32,732 nt of DNA from Mycobacterium sp. Its GTDB lineage: Bacteria > Actinomycetota > Actinomycetes > Mycobacteriales > Mycobacteriaceae. The translations under genes were made by a program, and so were the position numbers. Of the stretch, positions 17,533-27,183 are shown one piece after another (position 1 is the stretch's first letter; every line of letters starts with the position of its first letter). Below the pieces are notes generated by a model, which saw only the letters and a list, made by a program, of their open reading frames with translations, was not told the DNA's origin and made no database searches. Location: the NCBI GenBank assembly GCA_025965555.1, contig JAOPWT010000571.1:1-32732 (forward strand), written 5' to 3'.

Positions 17533-18564
17533 TCAGGCGATCGGATACGGCCACGGATTGAAGCGACACGTCTTGCCGTCGGCCTGGACCGACTCCGGGT
17601 CGAATCTCGCGTCGTCGTCATTGCTGGTCGAGAACGTCTGCTGCATCATCACCGGCGCCAGCGCGCCGTTGTCGGCGCAGGGCTCGTGCTTCTGGTAGCC
17701 GATGGCGTGCCCGACCTCGTGGTTGATTAGGTACTGACGGTAGGAGCCGACGTCGCCCTGGAAGGGAACCGCGCCGCGCACCCAGCGGGCCTCGTTGACG
17801 AACACCCTGGGCTGGTCGCTCAGGTAGGCCGGGTTGTAGCAGGACGCCTCGAGGGGAATGTCGTAACCGCAGCCCTCACGCACCGTCATGGGCGATGTCA
17901 GCGAGACGCGGAAGTCCGGCGTTTGCGACGGATCGTCGATGCGGGTGAACGCGATCTGCGGGTTGTGCGTCCAGCTCTTCGGGTTGGTCAGGGTCTCGCT
18001 GACCATCCGGGCGAAGGCCTCGTCACCACCCATCGACGTGGTGTCGACGCCGTCCTCGACCTCGACCGTGTAGGTGAAGGACTTGGTGGTGCCCGCGCCG
18101 ACCTTGTTCGCCGTGCCCGGCACGACGTGCCACGTCTTGGCTCCCGACTCGGTGAACGGACCGCCTTCGGGCAGGATGCCCGTCGGCAGGTTGGCGTCGA
18201 ACTGGGTCATGCCCTTGGGCGGGGCACCGATGATCCCTGTGCTGGTCGCCCCGATGGTCGGCGGACCCTGGGCGGGCCCCTCGGCAGTGACCGGTGCGGG
18301 GGCGCCCGTGCTCGTCAGCGTCTGATAGACCACCAGCACGGTGATCACCGCGAGGATCGGCAGGGCATAGGCGCGCCAGCCGTAGGTGGACACGAACCGT
18401 CCCAGCCATGACTGCTTGCGCCACTGCTGGTGCTCGTCGCGGTTGGCCCGCATCCGCCCGCCGTCGTCGGCAAGGGGATCGCGCTGCGCGCGCAAGGGTT
18501 CCCTCCACTCGTTGCGCAGCACGGGCTGACGACCGCCCCCGCGACGCCCCGGGTCGTAGGTCAC
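17533..18564 (-). CDS. DUF3152-type membrane-anchored protein with metzincin-like HExxHxxGxxH motif
   Basis: TM segment YALPILAVITVLVVYQTL; QYLINHEVGHAIGYQKHEPCADNGALAPVMMQQTF. Confidence 0.85.
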   Translation of the reverse strand: MTYDPGRRGGGRQPVLRNEWREPLRAQRDPLADDGGRMRANRDEHQQWRKQSWLGRFVSTYGWRAYALPILAVITVLVVYQTLTSTGAPAPVTAEGPAQGPPTIGATSTGIIGAPPKGMTQFDANLPTGILPEGGPFTESGAKTWHVVPGTANKVGAGTTKSFTYTVEVEDGVDTTSMGGDEAFARMVSETLTNPKSWTHNPQIAFTRIDDPSQTPDFRVSLTSPMTVREGCGYDIPLEASCYNPAYLSDQPRVFVNEARWVRGAVPFQGDVGSYRQYLINHEVGHAIGYQKHEPCADNGALAPVMMQQTFSTSNDDDARFDPESVQADGKTCRFNPWPYPIA

Positions 18565-18674
18565 CGAACCAGGATGGCACAGCTCGAGCCATCACCGGCT
18601 TTGGCGCGCCACCCGCCCACGGCCGCAGATGACGCGCCGGCTCGGTGAGCGGTAGTAGTGTCGGTTCGATGAGT

Positions 18675-19689
<1,015 letters not shown>

Positions 19690-19761
19690 GTGAACCCTTC
19701 CCTTCGATGTTCGTTCTCTTGAGCAGGCTAGTGGACGGGTCACGTCATGCGCGTCGGCGGT

Positions 19762-19795
19762 GGCGCCACTTCGCGGACAGCGAAGCGGCGGCGCC
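19762..19795. promoter_or_regulatory. GC-rich imperfect stem-loop in the divergent DUF3107/MmpS-like intergenic region
   Basis: GGCGCCa-CTTCGC-ggaca-GCGAAG-cggc-GGCGCC. Confidence 0.4.
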
Positions 19796-19930
19796 GTCGA
19801 ATCTTGCCGAAGAACGGTGACGTCCAACCGAGTCCGGACCGTGACCTCACCGCAGGCGCGCCAACCTCATCTGTCACTTCAGCCTCGCTAGCATCGCGGA
19901 ATCAACGAAAACGACCAACGGGATAGCGGT

Positions 19931-20731
19931 ATGGACAGGCCTTACTCCACGCATTCGAGGACGTCGACGACAGCGCGCAACGCGGGGTCCCGGCGCACCG
20001 GCGGCTACACCGCCGTCGAAACCGACGTCGTCGACGGCGGCGCCGCATACCGACGCCGCACCGACTTCCACGATGACGGCGACGTCCACGACTACGACGC
20101 GTACGACGACCACGATGCGTACGAGGACGTCGACGACATCTACGAGTACGAAGATCCCATCGACCGCCGATGGATCTGGGTCGCGGGCGTCGCGGGCGCG
20201 ATCCTGCTGATCGCCATCATCTGCACCGTCGTCATCCTCGGCGGCGGAGACAGCGGTTCGGTATCCAAGACGGTCGCCGCGCCGACGCCAACGACGGCGG
20301 CTCAGGACGCGGTGACCACCGCTGCGCCCGTCAGGACCTCGGCGGCGCCTCCCCCGGCGCCGGTGGCCCCACTGTCACCCGAGACCGTCACCACGGTCGC
20401 GCCGAGTGCGACCGCCCCCGCCAGCGCCGTCCCGGCTCCGACCGAGGTCGCGCCCCCGTCGCCGCGGACGATCACCTACACGGTGACGGGCAGTAGGCCG
20501 CTCCTTGACTTGGTCACCGTCGTCTACACCGATGCCCAGGGCGCGCTGCAGACGGAGTTCAACGTCGCGCTGCCATGGGCGCGGACCGTGACCTTGGATC
20601 CCGGCGTGGAACTGAAGTCCGTCATTGCGACCAGCCTGACCGGTCAGCTGAACTGCGCGGTGACCGATTCGACCGGCGCAACGATCGTCGCCCAGAACAC
20701 CAACTCGATGATCGCGACCTGCACCAAGTAG
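19931..20731 (+). CDS. Membrane protein with acidic Asp/Tyr-rich cytoplasmic region, Pro/Thr-rich linker and MmpS-like C-terminal domain (Rv3209-like)
   Basis: HDDGDVHDYDAYDDHDAYEDVDDIYEYEDPIDRRWIWVAGVAGAILLIAIICTVVIL...ITYTVTGSRPLLDLVTVVYTDAQGALQTEFNVALPWARTVTLDPG. Confidence 0.85.
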   Translation: MDRPYSTHSRTSTTARNAGSRRTGGYTAVETDVVDGGAAYRRRTDFHDDGDVHDYDAYDDHDAYEDVDDIYEYEDPIDRRWIWVAGVAGAILLIAIICTVVILGGGDSGSVSKTVAAPTPTTAAQDAVTTAAPVRTSAAPPPAPVAPLSPETVTTVAPSATAPASAVPAPTEVAPPSPRTITYTVTGSRPLLDLVTVVYTDAQGALQTEFNVALPWARTVTLDPGVELKSVIATSLTGQLNCAVTDSTGATIVAQNTNSMIATCTK

Positions 20732-20739
20732 CGGTCGAA

Positions 20740-21447
20740 CTAGCCGAGGCCGAGTTCGTGGACCCGCCTGTTGTGCGTGTTCTGCAGCCGACCGAAGAAC
20801 TCGGTCAGCTGGCCAAGCCCCTCACCGCTCGAGACGACCAGATCGACCAGTTCGTCGTGCTCGGCGAGCACGTATTGAGCCTGTGTGATGGCCTCGCCGA
20901 GCAGCCGCCGCGACCAGAGCGCGAGGCGATGGCGCTGCTTGTCGCTCGCGGTGACCGCGGCCTTGACCTCCGCCACGACGAACTGCGAGTGACCCGTCTC
21001 CGACAGCACCGCCCGAACGACGTCGGCCGCGTCACCGGGTAGCGCATCGGTGATCTCCAGGTAGAAGTCGGCGGCCAGCGCGTCGCCGATGTAGGTCTTC
21101 ACCAACGCCTCGAGCCAGGTGCTCGGGGTGGTCAGCCGGTGGTAGTTCTCCAGGGCGGACGCGTATTTCGTCATCGCGGAGACGATGTCGACGCCCCGCT
21201 TGGCCAGCGCCTCCCGCAGCAACTCGTAATGGTTCATCTCGGCCGCGGCCATGCTGGCCATGTTGATCCGGCCCGCCAGATTGGGCGCCATCCGCGCCTC
21301 CTCCGTGAGCCGGTAGAACGCCGCCACCTCGCCGTAGGCCAGCAGCGCGAAGAGCTGGTTGACGCCCGCATGCTCGACCGATGCGGCCGTCGTCGCGGGG
21401 TCCACCGTCTGCTCGGGCGAGGCCGCAGGCTGCGTCGGAGTCATCAC
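20740..21447 (-). CDS. Ferritin-like fold protein (Rv3210c-like)
   Basis: VNQLFALLAYGEVAAFYRLTEEARMAPNLAGRINMASMAAAEMNHYELLREALAKRGVD. Confidence 0.85.
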   Translation of the reverse strand: MMTPTQPAASPEQTVDPATTAASVEHAGVNQLFALLAYGEVAAFYRLTEEARMAPNLAGRINMASMAAAEMNHYELLREALAKRGVDIVSAMTKYASALENYHRLTTPSTWLEALVKTYIGDALAADFYLEITDALPGDAADVVRAVLSETGHSQFVVAEVKAAVTASDKQRHRLALWSRRLLGEAITQAQYVLAEHDELVDLVVSSGEGLGQLTEFFGRLQNTHNRRVHELGLG

Positions 21448-21510
21448 CCGACTCTAGTCGGACTCGGGCAGGTCGCCGGGCGCGGCGACCGCCGCTGCCA
21501 CCCGGCCAGC

Positions 21511-21702
21511 TATGCTGTAGACGGTAAGTGGCACGTCATTCCCCCGCCACTGCCAAGAAATGTGCGTGCACAGTCTCGAACCGTGTCGGTCCGCTTCCTC
21601 GAAGCCATTCAAGAAGCCGAGGCCCCCAACGGCCTTTCGTTGAACTCGTGTGCGCGTGTGGACGCCGCGAGATTGACAAACGAAAGGTTACGTCGGCAAC
21701 GC
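21511..21702 (+). promoter_or_regulatory. Structured 5' leader of the DEAD-box helicase gene (-10 TATGCT 21511-21516; alternative hairpins, SD-sequestering pairing)
   Basis: AGTGGC/GCCACT (21527/21551), AGGCC/GGCCT (21620/21635), CCTTTCGTT/AACGAAAGG (21633-21641 / 21679-21687). Confidence 0.5.
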
Positions 21703-23274
21703 ATGACTGAAATCAACACCACTCCTCCCAGCACCGATTCAATTACCCCGGACATCGACGTCGTCGTCGAAGCACCCGAGGCAGCTCCCAAGACCACCAC
21801 GTTCGCCGAGCTCGGCGTCCGCGACGAGATCGTGCGTGCGCTGGCCGAGGGCGGCATCGAACACACCTTCGCGATCCAAGAATTGACCCTGCCGCTGGCG
21901 CTGACCGGCGACGACCTCATCGGGCAGGCACGTACCGGCATGGGCAAGACCTTTGCCTTCGGGGTGCCCCTGCTGCATCGCATCGTCACCGACGAGTCGC
22001 GGCCGCTCACCGGCATCCCCCGCGCACTGATCGTCGTGCCGACTCGCGAGCTCTGCCTGCAGGTCTACGACGACCTCGCCAACGCCGCTCGTTACTTGAG
22101 GGTGGACCCTGAAGGGCCTGGCGACCGCAAGCTGGCGGTCACCTCCATCTACGGCGGTCGTCCCTACGAGCCGCAGATCGAGGCGCTGCGCAACGGCGTC
22201 GACGTCGTCGTCGGCACCCCCGGCCGTCTCCTCGACCTGGCACAGCAGGGCCACCTGCAGCTCGGCGGCCTGTCGGTTCTGGTGCTCGACGAGGCCGACG
22301 AGATGCTCGACCTGGGCTTCCTGCCCGACATCGAGCGGATCCTCAAGCAGATTCCGACCGACCGGCAGGCGATGCTGTTCTCGGCGACCATGCCCGACCC
22401 CATCATCACGCTGGCCCGCACGTTCATGAACCAGCCGACGCACATCCGTGCCGAGGCACCGCACTCGAACGCCACCCACGACAGCACCGAGCAGTTCGCC
22501 TACCGGGCCCACGCCCTGGACAAGGTCGAGATGGTCGCGCGCATCCTTCAAGCCGACGGCCGTGGCGCGACGATGATCTTCACCCGTACCAAGCGCACCG
22601 CGCAGAAGGTCGCCGACGAACTCGCCGAGCGCGGCTTCAAGGTGGGCGCCGTCCACGGCGACCTGGGTCAGGGGGCCCGCGAGAAGGCGCTGAAGTCCTT
22701 CCGCACCGGCGAGGTCGACGTGCTGGTCGCCACCGACGTCGCCGCCCGCGGCATCGACATCGACGACATCACCCACGTCATCAACTACCAGATCCCCGAG
22801 GACGAGCAGGCCTACGTCCACCGCATCGGCCGCACCGGCCGCGCAGGCAAGACCGGCATCGCGGTGACCCTGGTCGACTGGGACGAACTGCCACGCTGGA
22901 CCATGATCGACAAGGCGCTCGGGCTCGACAACCCCGATCCGGTCGAGACGTACTCCAGCTCGGAGCACCTCTACACCGAACTCAACATTCCCACCGAGGC
23001 CGCCGGTTCGATCGGCAGGGCTACGCGCAGCACCGAGTCGAAGGACCGGCCGAAGCGCGAATCCCGCGAGAGCGGTGAGCGACCGGCCCGCACCCGGGAC
23101 CGCACACGGCAGCGCACCAGGGGCGGCACCAAGTCGGCCTCCGGGCACGTGGAGAACGGCGAGGCCACGGCGCCCGCGGATGGCGACGACGCACCCGCCG
23201 GTGACTCCGGAAACCCGGCCAGGCGCCGCCGCAGGCGTCGTCGTCCCAACACCGCCGCACCGACGGCCGGCTGA
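21703..23274 (+). CDS. rhlE: DEAD-box RNA helicase, RhlE-like
   Basis: TTFAELGVRDEIVRALAEGGIEHTFAIQELTLPLAL Q motif; ARTGMGKTFAF; VLDEADEMLDLGF; SATMPD; HRIGRTGRAG; basic C-terminal tail. Confidence 0.95.
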   Translation: MTEINTTPPSTDSITPDIDVVVEAPEAAPKTTTFAELGVRDEIVRALAEGGIEHTFAIQELTLPLALTGDDLIGQARTGMGKTFAFGVPLLHRIVTDESRPLTGIPRALIVVPTRELCLQVYDDLANAARYLRVDPEGPGDRKLAVTSIYGGRPYEPQIEALRNGVDVVVGTPGRLLDLAQQGHLQLGGLSVLVLDEADEMLDLGFLPDIERILKQIPTDRQAMLFSATMPDPIITLARTFMNQPTHIRAEAPHSNATHDSTEQFAYRAHALDKVEMVARILQADGRGATMIFTRTKRTAQKVADELAERGFKVGAVHGDLGQGAREKALKSFRTGEVDVLVATDVAARGIDIDDITHVINYQIPEDEQAYVHRIGRTGRAGKTGIAVTLVDWDELPRWTMIDKALGLDNPDPVETYSSSEHLYTELNIPTEAAGSIGRATRSTESKDRPKRESRESGERPARTRDRTRQRTRGGTKSASGHVENGEATAPADGDDAPAGDSGNPARRRRRRRRPNTAAPTAG

Positions 23275-23293
23275 ACGAGGTACCCACCTCCCG

Positions 23294-24544
23294 ATGGTCA
23301 AACCGGTATCGATCCCCCGGTCGCTTCGCTCCTGCCCGCCGGAACGCCGCACCAGGGGCGATGTGTTGGCGGCTGCGGCGATCGTCGTGGTGATCGCCGT
23401 CGCCGCAGGACTGATCTGGTGGAGTAGTGACGCGCGGGCGACGATCAGCAAGCCCGCCGCCGCGCCGGTGCCTGCACTGAAGGCGGCCCGCGACGTGCCG
23501 ACCACCCTGCGCGAGCTGTGGACCGCGACCAGCCCGAAGACCACCCGCCCGGTCGTCGCAGGCGGAGCGGTCGTCACCGGCGCCGGGCGCGAGGTGGACG
23601 GTCGCGACCCCTTGACCGGAAACGTCCTATGGAGCTACGCGCGCAACGTGGATCTGTGCGGCGTCACCTACGTGTACAACGACGCCGTCGCGGTGTATCC
23701 CGACACCCGCGGTTGCGGTCAGGTGACGACCATCGACGGTCAGACCGGCCGCCGCCACTACTCCCGCACCGCCTACGCCGACCCCGCGGTGACGCTGTCC
23801 TCGGACGGCTCCACCGTGCTGTCGACCGGGGCTACCCGGTTGGAGCTGTGGCGCTCGGACATGGTCAGGATGATCGGCTACGGCGCGCTGGACGCCAGGA
23901 TCAAGCCCGAGGTGCCCGCCCAGCCGCTGTGCAGAATGGTGTCCGCGGCAGCGAGTTCGGCGGCGGTGTCGGTGCTCCAGGCCTGCCCAGGCCAGGCCGA
24001 CATGCGCCTGACCCTGCTGGTCCCCGCGGACGAGGAGGACGAACCCACCACCAAAATCGTCCGACTCCCCGGATTGCCCGCCGACGCCGACGCGAGAGTC
24101 ATCGCGGTCTCCGGCACGACGACCGCCGTCTACCTTCCGACGCCCAAGCCCGTCGTAAACGTGGTCGACGAGACGGGTACCACCATCGCCAGCACCGCCC
24201 TGCCCGAGCCGGCGTCGTTGCAGGCCAAGGCGTCGCATACGGGTGATCTGGTGACCTGGTGGACCGGTGACAGCGTGATGGTCTTCGACGCGAACGGAAT
24301 GCGCTACAAGTACACGGTCACGCCCGTCAACGGCCAGGCACCCGTTGGTCCGGCCACCCTGATGGCGGGAAAGCTGCTGGTGCCCGTCACCACCGGCTAC
24401 GACGTGTTCGACCCCGAGACCGGCGCCGGAGAAGCGCACATCGCCCTCAAGCGCACCCCCACCGCGACGGCGGTGGTGCCCGGCGTCGCGGGTGCCACGC
24501 TGCTGGAGCAGCGCGGCGACACTCTGGTGGCGTTGGGGTCCTGA
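23294..24544 (+). CDS. Membrane-anchored beta-propeller-like protein, Rv3212-like
   Basis: MVKPVSIPRSLRSCPPERRTRGDVLAAAAIVVVIAVAAGLIWWSSDARATISKPAAAPVP...ARNVDLCGVTYVYNDAVAVYPDTRGCGQVTTIDGQTGRRHYSRTAYAD. ORF-track start (23075) lies within rhlE. Confidence 0.87.
   Translation: MVKPVSIPRSLRSCPPERRTRGDVLAAAAIVVVIAVAAGLIWWSSDARATISKPAAAPVPALKAARDVPTTLRELWTATSPKTTRPVVAGGAVVTGAGREVDGRDPLTGNVLWSYARNVDLCGVTYVYNDAVAVYPDTRGCGQVTTIDGQTGRRHYSRTAYADPAVTLSSDGSTVLSTGATRLELWRSDMVRMIGYGALDARIKPEVPAQPLCRMVSAAASSAAVSVLQACPGQADMRLTLLVPADEEDEPTTKIVRLPGLPADADARVIAVSGTTTAVYLPTPKPVVNVVDETGTTIASTALPEPASLQAKASHTGDLVTWWTGDSVMVFDANGMRYKYTVTPVNGQAPVGPATLMAGKLLVPVTTGYDVFDPETGAGEAHIALKRTPTATAVVPGVAGATLLEQRGDTLVALGS
23311..23343. 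repeat. Dispersed GC-rich repeat inside the N-terminal coding region of the Rv3212-like gene (codes SIPRSLRSCPPE)
   Basis: GATCCCCCGGTCGCTTCGCTCCTGCCCGCCGGA; reverse complement of the 14155-14222 units. Confidence 0.8.
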
Positions 24545-25399
24545 CTATACGTCAGGAGCGTACGTCGGCAGCGCCTTGCCCGACTTCCAATATTTGATCA
24601 GCGCGTTGGCGAGCTCACGGTAGGCGTTGGCGCCCTTGTTCTTTCGGCCCGCAAGTACTGACGCCCCCGAAGCACTGGCCTCGGCGAAGCGCACCGTCCG
24701 CGGGATCGGCGGCGCAAGGACCACCAGCCCGTAGCGATCGGCGACGTCGAGCAGCACGTCGCGGCTGTGCGTGGTCCGCGAGTCGTACAGGGTGGGAAGG
24801 GCCCCGAGCATGTGCAGGTCCGCGTTGGTGATCTGCTGGACGTCGTCGACGGTCCGCAGGAACTGGCCGACGCCGCGGTGTGCCAGCGTCTCGCACTGCA
24901 GGGGCACGATGACGTCGTTCGCCGCGGTCAGACCGTTCAGGGTCAGGACGCCGAGCGACGGTGGGCAGTCGATGATGACGACGTCGAAGTGCGCCGTCGA
25001 TGTCGCCGCCGGGGCGGCTCCGGCCGTCGATGTCGCCGCCGGGGCGGCTCCGGCCCCCAACTTGGCGAGCGCCCGCTTCAACGCATACTCGCGACCTGCC
25101 CGCATCAACAGCATCGCCTCGGCGCCTGCCAGGTCGATGTTGGCGGGCAGCAGCGTCATGCCCTCCGACGTCTCCACCAGCGCGGTGTCGGGATCCACGT
25201 CACCGAGGAGCACCTCGTGGATCGAGACCGCGAGCTTGTCGGGATCCTGGCCCAGCGAGAACGTCAGACAGCCCTGCGGATCGAGGTCGACGAGCAGGAC
25301 CCGACGCCCCTCCTCCGCCATCGCCGCACCCAGCGACGCCACCGTCGTCGTCTTGGCGACCCCGCCCTTTTGATTCGCGACCGCTAGTACCCGCGTCAT
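24545..25399 (-). CDS. ParA/Soj-like chromosome-partitioning ATPase family protein (orphan; Rv3213c-like)
   Basis: MTRVLAVANQKGGVAKTTTVASLGAAMAEEGRRVLLVDLDPQGCLTFSLG; VVIIDCPPSLGVLTLNGLTAANDVIVPLQCETLAHRGVGQ. Confidence 0.94.
   Translation of the reverse strand: MTRVLAVANQKGGVAKTTTVASLGAAMAEEGRRVLLVDLDPQGCLTFSLGQDPDKLAVSIHEVLLGDVDPDTALVETSEGMTLLPANIDLAGAEAMLLMRAGREYALKRALAKLGAGAAPAATSTAGAAPAATSTAHFDVVIIDCPPSLGVLTLNGLTAANDVIVPLQCETLAHRGVGQFLRTVDDVQQITNADLHMLGALPTLYDSRTTHSRDVLLDVADRYGLVVLAPPIPRTVRFAEASASGASVLAGRKNKGANAYRELANALIKYWKSGKALPTYAPDV
24996..25055. repeat. 30-bp perfect tandem duplication inside parA-like CDS (GAAPAATSTA x2)
   Basis: (GTCGATGTCGCCGCCGGGGCGGCTCCGGCC)x2 in frame. Confidence 0.95.
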
Positions 25400-25483
25400 G
25401 TCTTCCCCGTCGCTTCGCTCGCCCCGAACGTGTTCATCCTGGCACGCGCAACCGCAAATCGTGCGTGCGGCACAATCGCGGGT

Positions 25484-26095
25484 GTGAGTGTCGAACGGTA
25501 CCGCCTCCTGTTGTTGCGGCATGGCGAGACCGAATGGTCGAAGAGCGGCAGGCACACCGGACGCACCGATCTCGAACTGACCCCCGAGGGCCGCGAGCAG
25601 GCCACCCTCGCCGGAGACGTCCTCGCCGACCTGCAGTTGCGCGACCCCTTCGTGGTGACCAGCCCACGGCACCGGGCGCTGGTCACCGCGGAACTCGCGG
25701 GCCTGACCGTCGACGAGGTGACGCCGATGTTGGCCGAGTGGGACTACGGCGACTACGAGGGACTGACGACGCAGGAGATCCGCGAGAGGGTTCCGGACTG
25801 GACCGTGTGGAAGTACGGCTGTCCTGGCGGTGAAGACGTCGCCGCGGTCAGCGCACGCGCCGACCGCGCCGTGTACCTGGCGCTGTCGCACATGGAGTCG
25901 CGCGACGTGGTGTTCGTCGGGCACGGCCACTTCTCCCGTTCGGTGATGGCCCGCTGGATGGAGCTGCCGGTCTCGGAGGGGATCCGGGTGTCGATGGCGG
26001 CTGCATCGATCGCAGTCTGCGGGTTCGAACACGGCGTTCGGCAGCTCGCGGCGCTCGGCCTGACCGGGCACCCGAACCCCTGTTTGCCCGCGTGA
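25484..26095 (+). CDS. gpm2: Histidine phosphatase superfamily, Gpm2-like acid phosphatase
   Basis: VSVERYRLLLLRHGETEWSKSGRHTGRTDLELTPEGREQA...MLAEWDYGDYEGLTTQEIRE...VVFVGHGHFSRSVMARW; GTG start gives 203 aa. Confidence 0.92.
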   Translation: MSVERYRLLLLRHGETEWSKSGRHTGRTDLELTPEGREQATLAGDVLADLQLRDPFVVTSPRHRALVTAELAGLTVDEVTPMLAEWDYGDYEGLTTQEIRERVPDWTVWKYGCPGGEDVAAVSARADRAVYLALSHMESRDVVFVGHGHFSRSVMARWMELPVSEGIRVSMAAASIAVCGFEHGVRQLAALGLTGHPNPCLPA

Positions 26096-27183
26096 GCGAG
26101 CCGTCCTTCGTCCTGGCCGGTCGCGACGGCGTCGTGGTCGCCGAGGGCGTGGATACCGCGTACCCCGTCCTCGCCGATGCACGAGCAGCACTGGCTTCCG
26201 GTGAGGCCCCGATCATCCTGGGCGCCTTGCCCTTCGACGTGACGCACCCGACGGCACTGATGCGCCCCGGTCACGTTCGCTTCTCCGACACATTGCCCGA
26301 CCGGGCTCCGCGGCACATGCCCGTGGTCCGCATCACCGAGACCGTGCCCGAGCCCGCCGAGCATCGGGCCCGCATCGCCACGGCGCTCTTGCGGCTGCGC
26401 GATCCCGCCTGCGCACTTCACAAGGTGGTGCTCGCACGGGCGCTTCGACTCGCCGCGGACGACGCACTCGACGGTGGCACCATCGTACGTAGACTCGCCG
26501 AAGATGCCTCGGCGACAACATATTTCGTCGATCTCGGGGCGGCAGGTGGCGGGTACGACGGCACCGCGTTGGTCGGCGCCAGCCCCGAGTTGCTGGTGGG
26601 CCGCCGCGGTGAGGTGCTGACCTGCAGGCCGTTCGCGGGGTCGGCGCCGCGGTCGGTCGATCCCCAGGTGGATCTGGCCAACGGCGCCGCACTGGCCGAC
26701 TCCGCGAAGAATCTGCACGAGCATCGACTGGTGGTCGACCAGATGCGGGCGGCGCTGCAACCGCTGTGCGCCGACCTGGACATCGCGTCGACCCCCGAAC
26801 TCAGCAGCACGTCGGCCGTCTGGCATCTGAGCACGCCGATCACCGGCCGCTTGCGCGACTCTTCGACCACCGCATTGGATCTCGCGATCGCACTGCATCC
26901 CACCGCTGCCGTCGGAGGCGTGCCTACCGCAGAGGCCGTCGACCTCATCTCCACCGTCGAGGGTGATCGCGGTTTTTACGCGGGCGCGGTGGGGTGGTGC
27001 GATGCACGCGGCGACGGCACGTGGGTGGTGTCCATCCGGTGCGCCGAGCTGTCCGCCGACCGCCGTACCGCGGTGGCCAGGTCCGGCGGCGGCATCGTCG
27101 CCGAGTCCGACCCCGATGACGAGGTGGCAGAGACGAATACGAAGTTCCGGACCATTCTGACAGCGTTGGGAGTGACCACGTGA
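26092..27183 (+). CDS. entC: Isochorismate synthase EntC-like
   Basis: KVVLARALRLAADDALDGGTIVRRL; GASPELLVGRRGEVLTCRPFAGSAPRS; HEHRLVVDQMRAALQPLC; LHPTAAVGGVPTAEAVDLI; GTGA overlap with gpm2. Confidence 0.93.
   Translation: MSEPSFVLAGRDGVVVAEGVDTAYPVLADARAALASGEAPIILGALPFDVTHPTALMRPGHVRFSDTLPDRAPRHMPVVRITETVPEPAEHRARIATALLRLRDPACALHKVVLARALRLAADDALDGGTIVRRLAEDASATTYFVDLGAAGGGYDGTALVGASPELLVGRRGEVLTCRPFAGSAPRSVDPQVDLANGAALADSAKNLHEHRLVVDQMRAALQPLCADLDIASTPELSSTSAVWHLSTPITGRLRDSSTTALDLAIALHPTAAVGGVPTAEAVDLISTVEGDRGFYAGAVGWCDARGDGTWVVSIRCAELSADRRTAVARSGGGIVAESDPDDEVAETNTKFRTILTALGVTT

Noticed and set aside
21739-23577. 612-aa minus-strand ORF opposite the DEAD-box gene
   Set aside because: Shadow ORF; the sense strand has all helicase motifs.
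25400-26191. ParA ORF extension upstream of 25399 on the minus strand
   Set aside because: Extension is antisense to gpm2; the ParA Walker A (NQKGGVAKTT) follows directly from MTRVLAVA at 25399.
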